Below are positions 35,024 through 44,443 of a stretch of DNA of 64,000 bases, piece after piece. The stretch comes from Streptomyces sp. JH34 (GTDB taxonomy: Bacteria; Actinomycetota; Actinomycetes; Streptomycetales; Streptomycetaceae), in assembly GCF_029428875.1 (NCBI RefSeq), contig NZ_JAJSOO010000001.1, positions 6,482,501 to 6,546,500 on the forward strand. The letters run 5' to 3'. The translations under genes were made by a program, and so were the position numbers. The notes under the pieces are model-generated. The model saw only the letters and a program-made list of their open reading frames with translations, was not told the origin of the DNA and did not search any database. The first letter of the stretch is position 1; every line of letters begins with the position of its first letter.

Positions 35024-35052
35024 ATCAGGGATTGTATCTCTGATATGAGAGA
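35016..35052. promoter_or_regulatory. 13-bp palindrome over the XRE-cupin start, with candidate promoter
   Basis: TCTCTCATATCAG (35016-35028) and CTGATATGAGAGA (35040-35052) form a perfect inverted repeat with an 11-nt spacer. On the minus strand TACAAT (35031-35036) lies in the spacer and TTCCAC lies 18 nt before it, placing a start at about the ATG. Likely the regulator's own operator; it may also affect the divergent gene. Confidence 0.75.
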
Positions 35053-35169
35053 GGGTGGAAGGTGGTCCGTATGCCGACCGGGTGATGGCGTGCCAGTCTG
35101 ATGAGACGGATACAAGCCGCATCGCGGACGCTCTGGTGCCGCATCGGCTGCGGAACCGAGGAGGCCGAC

Positions 35170-35604
35170 ATGGCTGGAAGTGCGAGTACGACAGCGCGGA
35201 CGGATCACGACTCCGGCGGGGGGCACAAGACCGCCGCGTCGGGCTGGACCGTCTTCGCGGCAGTGATGATGATCTTCGGCGGGGCCATGGCCGTCCTCGA
35301 GGGCATCGCCGCGATCGCCAAGGACGACCTGTTCGTCACCACGAGCAACTACGTCTTCAAGTTCAGCCTGACGGGCTGGGGCTGGGTGCACCTCATCCTG
35401 GGGATCGTCGTCGTCCTGGCGGGCTGTGCGCTCTTCACCGGGGCCCTGTGGGCACGCGCTGTCGGTGTCCTGCTGGCAGGGCTCCTGGTCGTCGCCAACT
35501 TCCTGTGGCTCCCGTACTACCCGTTCTGGTCCATCGTCCTGATCGCGATCAACATCTTCGTCATCTGGGCGCTGTGCTCTCCGCAGAAGGGCGCTCGAGC
35601 CTGA
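35170..35604 (+). CDS. DUF7144-like four-helix membrane protein
   Basis: 144-residue integral membrane protein. A polar N-terminus (about 1-22, Ala/Thr/Asp/Gly-rich) is followed by about four hydrophobic segments (WTVFAAVMMIFGGAMAVLEG, WGWVHLILGIVVVLAGCALF, VGVLLAGLLVVANFLWLP, IVLIAINIFVIWAL) in the pattern of the DUF7144 family of actinobacteria. ATG at 35170 follows GAGGAGGCC. Its final 44 nt overlap the 3' end of the convergent chloride-channel gene. Function unknown. Confidence 0.75.
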   Translation: MAGSASTTARTDHDSGGGHKTAASGWTVFAAVMMIFGGAMAVLEGIAAIAKDDLFVTTSNYVFKFSLTGWGWVHLILGIVVVLAGCALFTGALWARAVGVLLAGLLVVANFLWLPYYPFWSIVLIAINIFVIWALCSPQKGARA

Positions 35605-36898
35605 GGACCAGGACGTACGAGACCACCACGGAGACGATCACGAGCGGCATGACGGTGATGCCCTCGGACCCCAGGAGCAGCGTGGCCAGAAGCACCGACG
35701 TCATCGGCAGTCTGAGCATGGCGACGCACATGGCTCCGATCCCCATCGCGAAACCGGAGGTGGCGTTCAGGCCGGGCAGGTGCGAGAGCGCCAGCCCGCC
35801 CGCCGCTCCCAGGAACATCGAAGGGAAGATGGGACCTCCCCGGAAGGCGCTCAACGACGCCGCGTAGGCGAGCGACTTGCAGACGATCAGCACGACGAGC
35901 GATGCGACCGTGTACGTGGCGCCCTCGGCCAGCAGGCCGCCGAGGGCGTCCTGGCCGGAGTACAGCACCTCGGACGCCTCCCTGCCCGTGCTCTCGGCGT
36001 AGAGCAGCGCGAGGACGCCGACGGTGAGGCCCATCACCACGGTCGCGACCACCCGCCGCGGCTCGACCCGCTCCTGCAGGGACAGGGCGAGCCTCTTCAC
36101 GCCGGTGCCCACGAGGGCCGCGGCGGCTCCCAGGACGATGGCCCAGCCGAACTCGGCGACGGTGGGCTGCGGCGTGTGCGGCACGTGGGGGAGGGTCAGG
36201 GAGTAAGTCCCCAGGCCCGTCCACGACCCCAGGCCGATGAAGATGAGAGATCCGATGCCCGAGGCCAGCAGCCCGGGCACCAGGACGACACCGAGCATCA
36301 TCCCGGCGAGACCGGACGCCTCCATCAGCAGGAAGGCGCCGATGAGCGGAGAGCCCAGCAGGGTGCTGACGGCGGCGAAGCTCCCCGCCGCCGCCACCAT
36401 GGCGCTCGCGTCCGGAGCGATGCCCGGCTTGAGCAGACGCACCGTGTACACCGCCAGACCGCCGCCGAGGGCGATGAGGGGGGCCTCGGGGCCGAGGACC
36501 GCTCCGAGTCCGAGGGAGGCCAGGGCCGCCAGCGCGACGCTCGGCAGCTCCGCGGCTGTCGGCGCCCCCGTGTTCTTGAAGCCCTCGGCCGGCTTGTGTC
36601 CGCCGGTTCCCGGGAGGTGGCGGATCACCAGGGCGGTCAGCAGACCCGCCACGGCGAGCAGCGGCAACGGCCACCACGACGGTGTCCTCGCGAAGCCCAG
36701 TGCGTGCGGGAGATCCGTGTAGGTCAGGTCCTGCAGTTCGTGGACGAGCGCCAGGAATCCGAACGCCGCGGCGGAGATGGGGACACCGAGGGCCGCCACC
36801 ATGATCAGAAGTACCGCGTACCCCCGGGTGCGGACGACCGCGAGTGGATCCGGGGTCCTGGCGTCGGGTGCTCCGGCCGAATCGGACGCCATGGCCAT
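35561..36898 (-). CDS. ClC-type chloride channel/antiporter-like protein
   Basis: 445-residue ClC-fold membrane protein with about ten or more helices. The three selectivity motifs are recognisable but changed: GTGGHKP for GSGIP, VLGPEAPL for G[KR]EGP (gating Glu kept, following Gly lost) and GGPIFPSMF for G-x-F-x-P. Anion transport is likely, but altered selectivity or proton coupling cannot be excluded. I start at the ATG at 36898 (MAMASDS). Its 3' end overlaps the DUF7144-like gene. Confidence 0.82.
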   Translation of the reverse strand: MAMASDSAGAPDARTPDPLAVVRTRGYAVLLIMVAALGVPISAAAFGFLALVHELQDLTYTDLPHALGFARTPSWWPLPLLAVAGLLTALVIRHLPGTGGHKPAEGFKNTGAPTAAELPSVALAALASLGLGAVLGPEAPLIALGGGLAVYTVRLLKPGIAPDASAMVAAAGSFAAVSTLLGSPLIGAFLLMEASGLAGMMLGVVLVPGLLASGIGSLIFIGLGSWTGLGTYSLTLPHVPHTPQPTVAEFGWAIVLGAAAALVGTGVKRLALSLQERVEPRRVVATVVMGLTVGVLALLYAESTGREASEVLYSGQDALGGLLAEGATYTVASLVVLIVCKSLAYAASLSAFRGGPIFPSMFLGAAGGLALSHLPGLNATSGFAMGIGAMCVAMLRLPMTSVLLATLLLGSEGITVMPLVIVSVVVSYVLVLRLERPSAESTAPR

Positions 36899-37021
36899 GG
36901 TCTCCTCGTTGTCGGGTCCCGCCGGGGCGCCTGCCGGCCGCCGGGGTCCACACGGTGATACCACGACGTCCGGTTATGTCTGTGAAGTACCCGCTGTGCG
37001 CGAGTGACGAATCCGATCCGT

Positions 37022-38452
37022 TCAGTCCCCGCCCCGTTCGGCTGCCGGAAGCCGGCCCGCGGCCACCGCGTCGACCAGCGCCCGGTGATCCCTCTCGTTC
37101 TGGTCGGCGTACCGCTCGGCGAACTCCTCCAGCGCGCGGTCGAACACATCGCCGTGGCCCAGGTAGGCGGCGATGGCGATGCGGTCGCCGGACCGCGCGT
37201 GCGCACGGGCCAGCGTCGTCCCGCACAGCTCCCCGAACGCGGCCATGCCGCGCGGCACCATCTGCTCCGGTTCGGCGATGCCCTTCCAGTCGCGGAGCTG
37301 CCGGACGTAGAAGTCCCGGCGTTTCCCGTCGAACCCGTCCACCCGCTCCCAGCCCAGGAAGATGTCGCCCGCCGCCTGCATCAGACGCTGGCCCGCCACC
37401 ACGCGCTCGCCCTGGTTCCGGTACGCGCTCGCCCCCGCGTGGGGCGCCAGGACCGAGGTGTCCGCCTCCTTGGCCTGGAGGAAGAGCGGATCCTCACCGT
37501 CCCTGCCCAGCAGGAGGAGGATCCAGCAGCGGGTCCCGACGCTCCCCACGCCCACGACCTTGCGGGCCATGTCCACGGGCCGGAAGTCCGCGAGCAGGGC
37601 ACGCCGGTCGGACGGGAGGCTGCGGGCGTATCCCCGGATGAGCTTGCGGAACCGGCTCTCGGTCACGCGCCGTTCGTCATCGGTAAGCAGGTCCGCGAGC
37701 GGCACGACCAGAGGCGGGTCGGGGGCGATGCGGAGACGCCCGCCGGCAACCTCGGTGAGTTTGGCGAACGCCTGCAGACTGTCCCGGGTACGGGCCTTCG
37801 CCGTCGCGCCGGCGACTCGCCTGCGGCCCGCCGCCGCCAGCTTGCCGGCGGCCATGGCCCTGAGGCGGTCCTCGTCGACCTTCGTGTACCAGACATCGAG
37901 ATTGCGCATCTCCGCGAACCTGATCATCGACTCCCGGTACGACCGCACGGTGGCCCGGACGACGCGGGACCGCTCCTTGTCCGAGAAGCCGTTCGCGCGG
38001 CCCGCGATCACGAGGCTCGCCGCCAGCCGCTTGACGTCCCACTCCCAGGGGCCCGGCAGCGTCTCGTCGAAGTCGTTGATGTCGAACAGGAGGTGGCGCT
38101 CGGGAGAGGCGAGCAGCCTGAAGTTCAGCAGGTGGGCGTCACCGCACAGCTGGGCCCTGATCCCGGAGGCCGGCGTCCCCGCGAGGTCGGCGGCCATGAT
38201 CGCCGCGGCGCCCCGGTAGAAGCGGAAGGGTGATTCCGTCATCCGCCCGTACCGGATCGGGACGAGCTCCTGCACCCTGGCCGCGGACTGGGCTTCCAGG
38301 AGGGCCAGCGGATCGGGGCGGCCTGCCGGCGGATCGTACGCGTGGTGGCTGGACCTGGGTACCCGTCGTCGAGCCGCCTTGCCGAGCGCGGCCCGTTCCC
38401 TGGGCGTCGCGCCCGGTACGGCGCGGAGCGGCGAGGTGCGTTCCTGGGGCAT
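37022..38452 (-). CDS. DUF2252 domain protein
   Basis: 476-residue protein of the DUF2252 family, distantly kinase-like. Characteristic pieces: RMTESPFRFYRGAA, QLCGDAHLLNFRLLASPER, FDINDFDETLPGPWEWDVKRLAAS (D-x-N-D-F-D motif) and the C-terminal GTTLARAHARSGD. No signal or membrane segment. I start at the ATG at 38452 (MPQERT), after a frame that is open upstream but GC-scrambled. The family has no settled function; it is common in actinobacteria. Confidence 0.85.
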   Translation of the reverse strand: MPQERTSPLRAVPGATPRERAALGKAARRRVPRSSHHAYDPPAGRPDPLALLEAQSAARVQELVPIRYGRMTESPFRFYRGAAAIMAADLAGTPASGIRAQLCGDAHLLNFRLLASPERHLLFDINDFDETLPGPWEWDVKRLAASLVIAGRANGFSDKERSRVVRATVRSYRESMIRFAEMRNLDVWYTKVDEDRLRAMAAGKLAAAGRRRVAGATAKARTRDSLQAFAKLTEVAGGRLRIAPDPPLVVPLADLLTDDERRVTESRFRKLIRGYARSLPSDRRALLADFRPVDMARKVVGVGSVGTRCWILLLLGRDGEDPLFLQAKEADTSVLAPHAGASAYRNQGERVVAGQRLMQAAGDIFLGWERVDGFDGKRRDFYVRQLRDWKGIAEPEQMVPRGMAAFGELCGTTLARAHARSGDRIAIAAYLGHGDVFDRALEEFAERYADQNERDHRALVDAVAAGRLPAAERGGD

Positions 38453-38576
38453 GGCGGCCCTCCTGACTGCGTGCGGGACCTGTCGGCGGCCCCTGCTTCC
38501 CATCATCCCGGCCCGGACCCGTTCCGGCCGCTCGGCCCGGGCCCGTGCCCTTCTTCCGGCGAGGCCGGGGCCGGAT

Positions 38577-39536
38577 TCAGGCCTGTCCGCGACTCCGGGC
38601 CGCCTGTCCACGGCCCACGCGCCGCCAGATCGCCCGCTGCGACCTCAGCGCGAGGGCTCCCACCACGATCAGCACGGCGATGTTGACCAGGAGCTGGATG
38701 AGGGAGCCCCATGCCTCGGACCAGCTGCCGAAGGCGGTGGAGACGCTGATGGCCGCGGCCGCCGGGATCGTCGTCACCGAGATGAAGACCCCGAGCAGGG
38801 AGCTCGTGCGGGCCTCGGTGAGGGACACGATGCCGACGACGGCGGCCAGGGCCGCGACGGCGAAGGAGAAGAAGTTGGGTGTGTTGATCAGGTCGGAGAC
38901 GGGGCGCAGCCCTTGTTTGAAGGCCCGCGACTCGAAGCCGAACCCTCGGATCAGCAGGCTGAAGAGGAACGTGACCGTGATGGTCAGCAGGAAACCCTTG
39001 AACAGCGCGTTCAGCCCACGGCGGGCCATGGCGCCGTCGCGCCTGTCGATACCGAGCGCCACGGCGACGATCGCCCCGTACTCGGGGCCGACGACCATCG
39101 CGCCGACGATGAGGATCTGGGAGTTGGTGACGATGCCGACCGAGCCGATCAGTCCCGCGATGACCAGGTAGAGGTAGAAGCTCGGCGCGTACCTCCCCCC
39201 TGACCGGATGCGTGCCTCCACCTGCTCCCAGACCGGTGCGCCGGTGAGCGCCCCGAGCCGTCGGCCTGCGGCCTCCGACACGCGCCCCGGGAACGCCATG
39301 TCGACCGGCTCGATGACGAGCGACCCGCCGACGTCGACCCGCAGGTCCCGCAGCCCGCGCAGCACCTCGTTGGCGGCTCCCGTCAGCACGTCGCATGCCA
39401 CGAAGTCGCCGTCGGGATGGCGTGCGGCGCCCCGCCGCACCATCAGGTTCAGGACGTACGGGTCGGCGGAGAGGAACTCCTCGACCCGCTCGGTGAGGTC
39501 CGGCGGGCTGACGGCGCGGACATGGATCAAGTCCAC
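38577..39536 (-). CDS. DUF389 membrane protein
   Basis: 319-residue membrane protein of the DUF389 family. A soluble N-terminal part (about 1-120) precedes six hydrophobic segments (YLYLVIAGLIGSVGIV, ILIVGAMVVGPEYGAIV, ALFKGFLLTITVTFLFSLL, FFSFAVAALAAVVGIVS, LLGVFISVTTIPAAAAIS, LIQLLVNIAVLIVVGAL). GTG at 39536 is chosen because GGAGG lies 8 nt upstream; the 56-residue in-frame extension is Arg/Pro-rich. Function unknown. Confidence 0.82.
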   Translation of the reverse strand: MDLIHVRAVSPPDLTERVEEFLSADPYVLNLMVRRGAARHPDGDFVACDVLTGAANEVLRGLRDLRVDVGGSLVIEPVDMAFPGRVSEAAGRRLGALTGAPVWEQVEARIRSGGRYAPSFYLYLVIAGLIGSVGIVTNSQILIVGAMVVGPEYGAIVAVALGIDRRDGAMARRGLNALFKGFLLTITVTFLFSLLIRGFGFESRAFKQGLRPVSDLINTPNFFSFAVAALAAVVGIVSLTEARTSSLLGVFISVTTIPAAAAISVSTAFGSWSEAWGSLIQLLVNIAVLIVVGALALRSQRAIWRRVGRGQAARSRGQA

Positions 39537-39751
39537 ACGCCACCTCCGCGGGACCGGGGGAGCGGTCGGTGGACGCTCGCAGGGGCGGGGCTTTCGTGGG
39601 GGTATGGCGTATACCGGACGGTCATGGACCGATACCCTCCCACAGCGGCGCACGGTCCGGTGGGCGACCTGCGGACGCGGCACGGTCGTCCGCACACGGC
39701 TCACGGCCGCGCCCTCGGTGCCGTGTCGGACCGGCTTGAGAGGATCCGTAC
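39537..39751. promoter_or_regulatory. divergent spacer
   Basis: 215 nt between the DUF389 and small zinc-ribbon genes. It must hold both promoters; I see no clear consensus. Confidence 0.3.
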
Positions 39752-39982
39752 GTGGAATCCCCCGAGCCTCCTCCCGAACTCTTCCCCGTACCGCAGCCGG
39801 AAGCCGGCCGCCGCGAGCCCCACCGCCCGGTGCGGTGCGCCCTGTGCGGACGGCCCCTCACCGGCGCGGCATCACGCCGTACCGGACTCGGTCCCGCCTG
39901 CGACGCCAAGCTGCACCCGGCGGGCCCGGACATCCGGACCCGCCGTCACGAGGTGGACCAGGACACGCTGCCCGGCACCTGA
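39752..39982 (+). CDS. small DUF6011-like zinc-ribbon protein
   Basis: 76-residue protein with the DUF6011 pattern C-x-x-C-G-R-x-L-T (CALCGRPLTG, about 29-38), SRRTGLGPAC and a following D-A-K-L, giving three or four zinc-ligand Cys. The N-terminus is Pro/Glu-rich and the C-terminus charged. It probably is a small metal-binding protein of unknown role. Confidence 0.65.
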   Translation: MESPEPPPELFPVPQPEAGRREPHRPVRCALCGRPLTGAASRRTGLGPACDAKLHPAGPDIRTRRHEVDQDTLPGT

Positions 39983-40016
39983 CCCCAAGGCCGGCCCGAC
40001 GTCCCTCAGGACCGGG

Positions 40017-40892
40017 CTACGCGCCGTCGAGACGGCGGAACAGCCCCTCCTGGACCACGGACACCAGCAACTGCCCCTGGCGGTCGTAGATCCGGCCCCT
40101 GGCCAGCCCACGGCCACCCGTGGCGATCGGCGACTCCTGGTCGTACAGGAACCACTCGTCGGCCCGGAACGGCCGGTGGAACCACATGGCGTGATCCAGC
40201 GAGGCCATGTCGAAGCCGCGCGGCCCCCACAGCGGCTCGACGGGGATCCGCACGGCGTCCAGCAGCGTCATGTCGCTGGCGTACGTCAGCGCGCAGGTGT
40301 GCACGAGCGGATCGTCGCCCAGCGGGCCGACCGCGCGCATCCACACCGCGCTGCGCGGATCCGCGTCCTTGATCTCCTCCCGCGTCCAGCGCAGCCTGTC
40401 GACGTAACGGATGTCGAAGGGCTGCCGCCGGGCCATCCGCTCCAGCGCCTCCGGCAGGCCGCCGAGGTGCTCCCGCACCTCGTCGGCGACCGTCGGCAGC
40501 TCGTCCGGATCGGGCACGACACGGGCCGGCGGCAGCTGGTGCTCGAATCCGGCCTCCTCCGGGCGGTGGAAGGACGCCGTCAGATTGAAGATCGTCCGGC
40601 CCTGCTGCACGGCCGTGACCCGGCGCGTGGTGAAGGACCGGCCGTCCCGCACCCGCTCCACGTCGTACACGATCGGTACGCCCGGACGGCCCGGACGCAG
40701 GAAGTACGCGTGCAGGGAATGCACCGGACGGTCGCCGTCCGTCGTGCGGCCGGCGGCGACCAGCGCCTGCCCCGCGACCTGCCCGCCGAAGACCCGTTGC
40801 AGGGACTCCTCGGGACTGCGGCCGCGGAAGATGTTGACCTCGATCCGCTCCAGGTCCAGCAGATCGACCAGGCTGTCGGCGGGGTTCGTCAT
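40017..40892 (-). CDS. tesB: acyl-CoA thioesterase II (TesB-type)
   Basis: 291-residue double-hotdog acyl-CoA thioesterase, releasing fatty acids from CoA. The family start LDLERIEVNIFRGRSP, VFGGQVAGQALVAA, HSLHAYFLRPG, and the C-terminal hotdog with LDHAMWFHRPFRADEWFLYDQESP (catalytic Asp in the first residues) and ATGGRGLARGRIYD are intact. The ATG at 40892 lies 34 nt after the helicase stop on the minus strand, so they are probably cotranscribed. Confidence 0.92.
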   Translation of the reverse strand: MTNPADSLVDLLDLERIEVNIFRGRSPEESLQRVFGGQVAGQALVAAGRTTDGDRPVHSLHAYFLRPGRPGVPIVYDVERVRDGRSFTTRRVTAVQQGRTIFNLTASFHRPEEAGFEHQLPPARVVPDPDELPTVADEVREHLGGLPEALERMARRQPFDIRYVDRLRWTREEIKDADPRSAVWMRAVGPLGDDPLVHTCALTYASDMTLLDAVRIPVEPLWGPRGFDMASLDHAMWFHRPFRADEWFLYDQESPIATGGRGLARGRIYDRQGQLLVSVVQEGLFRRLDGA

Positions 40893-40926
40893 GCGGTTCT
40901 TCTCCACTCTCCTGGCCGGCGCGCCG

Positions 40927-43440
40927 TCACAGCTGGCCCACGGCCGTGACCCGGACGACCGCCCGGCCCTCCTCGTCGGAGGCCGCGAGATCGACCTCCG
41001 CACGAATTCCCCAGTCATGGTCCCCCGCAGGGTCGGCGAACGCCTGCCACACCCGCCACAGACCGTGCCCGGGGTCCTCGTCGATCTTCAGCAGCTTCGG
41101 GCCGCGCGCGTCCGGGCCCGTGCCCAGCTCCTCGTGCGCCTCCCAGTAGTCGTCCATCGCCTCGCCCCACGCGTCCTCGTCCCAGCCCGCGTCGGCGTCC
41201 AGCTCGCCGAGGTCACGGACCCGGTCGAGGGCGGCCAGCTCCACCCGGCGGAACATCGCGTTGCGCACCAGCACCCGGAAGGCGCGGGCGTTGGCCGTCA
41301 CCGGCTTGACCTCGTCGGCCCGCTCCTGCGCCTGCTCGGCCGTCTCCACCTCGGGATTGGCCAGCTGCTCCCACTCGTCCAGCAGACTGGAGTCCACCTG
41401 GCGCACCATCTCGCCCAGCCAGGCGATCAGGTCCTCCAGGTCCTCGGACTTCAGGTCGTCGGGAATGGTGTGCTCAAGGGCCTTGTAGGCGCTCGCCAGA
41501 TACCGCAGGACGATGCCCTCGGTACGGGCCAGCTCGTAGTTCGAGGTGAACTCCGTGAAGGTCATGGCCCGTTCGTACATGTCGCGGATCACCGACTTCG
41601 GCGACACCGGGTGGTCACCGACCCACGGGTGGCTGGTGCGGTACACGTCGTAGGCGTGCCAGAGCAGCTCGCTCAACGGCTTGGGATACGTGACCTCCTG
41701 GAGCCGCTCCATCCGCTCCTCGTACTCGACGCCGTCCGCCTTCATCTGCCCGACGGCCTCACCCCGCGCCTTGTTCTGCTGGGCGGCAAGGATCTGCCGG
41801 GGGTCGTCGAGCGTCGACTCGACGACCGAGACCATGTCCAGGGCGTACGACGGCGATTCGGCGTCCAGCAGGTCGAAGGCGGCCAGCGCGAAGGTGGACA
41901 GCGGCTGGTTGAGCGCGAAGTCCTGCTGGAGGTCGACCGTGAGCCGCACGATCCGGCCGTCGGCATCGGGCGTGTCGAGCTGCTCCACGACACCGCCGTC
42001 GAGCAGCGACCGGTAGATCGCGATGGCGCGGCGGATGTGCCGCAGCTGTGCCCGGCGCGGCTCGTGGTTGTCCTCCAGCAGATGCCGCATCGCCTCGAAG
42101 GCGTTGCCCGGGCGCGCGATCACCGAGAGCAGCATCGTGTGGGTGACCCGGAACCGCGAGGTCAGTGGCTCGGGATCGGACTGGATCAGCTTGTCGAAGG
42201 TGGTCTCCGACCACGCGACGAAGCCCTCGGGGGCCTTCTTGCGGACCACCTTGCGCTTCTTCTTGGGATCGTCGCCCGCCTTCTTGACGGCCTTCTCGTT
42301 CTCGATGACGTGCTCGGGGGCCTGCGCCACGACGAAACCGGCCGTGTCGAAGCCGGCCCGGCCCGCGCGGCCCGCGATCTGGTGGAACTCGCGGGCGCGC
42401 AGCGTGCGCACCCGGGTGCCGTCGTACTTCGTGAGCGCGGTGAACAGCACCGTGCGGATGGGCACGTTGACGCCGACGCCCAGCGTGTCCGTCCCGCAGA
42501 TGACCTTCAGCAGGCCCGCCTGGGCGAGCTTCTCCACGAGCCGCCGGTACTTGGGGAGCATCCCCGCGTGGTGCACCCCGATCCCGTGGCGCACGTAGCG
42601 GGAGAGGTTCTGGCCGAACTTGGTGGTGAAGCGGAAGTTGCCGATCAGGTCGGCGATCTTCTCCTTCTCCTCCTTCGTGCACATGTTGATGCTCATCAGC
42701 GACTGCGCCCGCTCCACCGCCGCTGCCTGCGTGAAGTGCACGATGTAGACGGGCGACTGCCGGGTGTCCAGGAGCTCGGTGAGCGTCTCCGTGATCGGCG
42801 TCAGCCGGTACTCATAGCTCAGCGGGACCGGGCGCGTCGCCGAGCGCACCACGGAGGTCGGACGGCCGGTGCGGCGGGTCAGGTCCTCCTCGAACATCTT
42901 GACGTCGCCGAGGGTCGCCGACATCAGCACGAACTGGGCCTGCGGGAGCTCCAGGATCGGGATCTGCCAGGCCCAGCCGCGGTCCGGCTCCGCGTAGAAG
43001 TGGAACTCGTCCATCACGACCTGGCCGATGTCGGCGTACTTGCCGTCACGCAGCGCGATCGAGGCGAGGACCTCGGCGGTACAGGCGATGACCGGGGCGT
43101 CGGCGTTGACCGAGGCGTCCCCGGTCAGCATGCCGACGTTCTCCGTGCCGAAGAGCTTGCACAGGTCGAAGAACTTCTCCGAGACCAGGGCCTTGATCGG
43201 GGCGGTGTAGAAGGTGACCTTGTCCTGGGCCAGCGCCGTGAAGTGCGCACCCGCGGCGACCAGGCTCTTCCCGGAGCCCGTGGGGGTGGAAAGGATCACG
43301 TTGGCCCCGGAGACCACCTCGATCAGCGCCTCCTCCTGAGCCGGATAGAGGGCGATCCCCTGCGATTCGGTCCATGACGAGAAGGCCTCGAAGAGGGCGT
43401 CCGGGTCGGCGGTCGGCGGGAGCTGATCGATAAGGGTCAC
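40927..43440 (-). CDS. Ski2-like DEAD/DEAH-box helicase with DUF3516
   Basis: 837-residue superfamily 2 RNA helicase. Walker A TPTGSGKS (about 53-60), DEFH box MDEFHFY (about 143-149), SAT motif MSATLGD, and motif VI HQIAGRAGRAGFD. A Lys-rich stretch KKKRKVVRKKAPEG near the middle and a long C-terminal DUF3516 region follow. Probable role in RNA turnover or structure remodelling. It starts with GTG at 43440 (VTLIDQL) where the family sequence begins. tesB follows. Confidence 0.92.
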   Translation of the reverse strand: MTLIDQLPPTADPDALFEAFSSWTESQGIALYPAQEEALIEVVSGANVILSTPTGSGKSLVAAGAHFTALAQDKVTFYTAPIKALVSEKFFDLCKLFGTENVGMLTGDASVNADAPVIACTAEVLASIALRDGKYADIGQVVMDEFHFYAEPDRGWAWQIPILELPQAQFVLMSATLGDVKMFEEDLTRRTGRPTSVVRSATRPVPLSYEYRLTPITETLTELLDTRQSPVYIVHFTQAAAVERAQSLMSINMCTKEEKEKIADLIGNFRFTTKFGQNLSRYVRHGIGVHHAGMLPKYRRLVEKLAQAGLLKVICGTDTLGVGVNVPIRTVLFTALTKYDGTRVRTLRAREFHQIAGRAGRAGFDTAGFVVAQAPEHVIENEKAVKKAGDDPKKKRKVVRKKAPEGFVAWSETTFDKLIQSDPEPLTSRFRVTHTMLLSVIARPGNAFEAMRHLLEDNHEPRRAQLRHIRRAIAIYRSLLDGGVVEQLDTPDADGRIVRLTVDLQQDFALNQPLSTFALAAFDLLDAESPSYALDMVSVVESTLDDPRQILAAQQNKARGEAVGQMKADGVEYEERMERLQEVTYPKPLSELLWHAYDVYRTSHPWVGDHPVSPKSVIRDMYERAMTFTEFTSNYELARTEGIVLRYLASAYKALEHTIPDDLKSEDLEDLIAWLGEMVRQVDSSLLDEWEQLANPEVETAEQAQERADEVKPVTANARAFRVLVRNAMFRRVELAALDRVRDLGELDADAGWDEDAWGEAMDDYWEAHEELGTGPDARGPKLLKIDEDPGHGLWRVWQAFADPAGDHDWGIRAEVDLAASDEEGRAVVRVTAVGQL

Positions 43441-43596
43441 GCCCCCATCTTGCCTGCCTCCTGCCCGGATGAGGGAACCGGAGCATCCGGTGAAGATCAC
43501 GGACGATACGCTGCCCACTCAACTCGGCCGCCTCGCACAGACATCGGCGGCCCGGCCGGAACACCCGGCCGAATCACGATGGGGGCGGGAAGAACC

Positions 43597-44388
43597 ATGA
43601 TGGGACCGGCACACTCACTGTCAGGGGCGGCAGCCTGGCTGGGGGTGGGTGCCGCGGCCGCCGCCGCGGGCCACACGATGCCCTGGCCCGTCCTGGTCGT
43701 CGGAGCCCTGATCACCGCGGGCGCGGCGCTCGCCCCGGACCTCGACCACAAGTCGGCCACCATCTCCCGCGCCTTCGGCCCCGTGTCCAAGACACTCTGC
43801 GAAGTCGTCGACAAGCTCTCCTACGCCGTCTACAAGGCGACCAAGGGAGCCGGGGACCCCCGCAGGACCGGCGGACACCGCACCCTCACCCACACCTGGC
43901 TCTGGGCCGTGCTGATCGGCGCGGGATGCTCCGTGGCGGCGATCACCGGCGGCCGGTGGGCGGTCCTCGCCATCCTCTTCGTGCACCTCGTGCTCGCCGT
44001 CGAAGGGCTGCTGTGGCGGGCGGCCCGCGTCTCCAGCGACGTCCTGGTCTGGCTGCTCGGCGCGACCAGCGCATGGATCCTGGCGGGCGTACTGGACCAG
44101 CCCGGCAACGGCTCCGGCTGGCTGTTCGACGCGCCCGGCCAGGAGTACATGTGGCTCGGACTGCCCATCGTCCTCGGCGCCCTCGTGCACGACATCGGTG
44201 ACGCGCTCACGGTCTCCGGCTGCCCGATCCTGTGGCCCATACCGATGGGCCGCAAGCGCTGGTACCCCCTCGGCCCGCCGAAGTTCATGCGCTTCCGGGC
44301 CGGCAGCTGGGTCGAGATCAAGGTGCTGATGCCCGCCTTCATGATCCTCGGGGGAGTGGGCGCCGCCGCGGCCCTCAACGTCATCTGA
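43597..44388 (+). CDS. YdjM/DUF457-type metal-dependent membrane hydrolase
   Basis: 263-residue membrane protein of the metal-dependent hydrolase (LexA-regulated YdjM-like) family. Family motifs are the early MMGPAHSLSG (H at about 6), APDLDHKSA, GHRTLTHTW (H-R-x-x-T-H) and ALVHDIGDALT, which supply His/Asp ligands on the membrane face. About five hydrophobic segments. The ATG at 43597 is preceded by GGGCGGGAAG. Substrate unknown; transcribed away from the helicase. Confidence 0.85.
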   Translation: MMGPAHSLSGAAAWLGVGAAAAAAGHTMPWPVLVVGALITAGAALAPDLDHKSATISRAFGPVSKTLCEVVDKLSYAVYKATKGAGDPRRTGGHRTLTHTWLWAVLIGAGCSVAAITGGRWAVLAILFVHLVLAVEGLLWRAARVSSDVLVWLLGATSAWILAGVLDQPGNGSGWLFDAPGQEYMWLGLPIVLGALVHDIGDALTVSGCPILWPIPMGRKRWYPLGPPKFMRFRAGSWVEIKVLMPAFMILGGVGAAAALNVI

Positions 44389-44443
44389 CGGCCTTCGAAG
44401 CGCCCGGGGGGCGGTGAAGCCCTCGGCGTAGCACGATGGCCGC

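Noticed and set aside
40411..43377. 988-codon plus-strand open frame
   Set aside because: Antisense to the helicase gene whose Walker A, DEFH and motif VI are all in frame on the minus strand.
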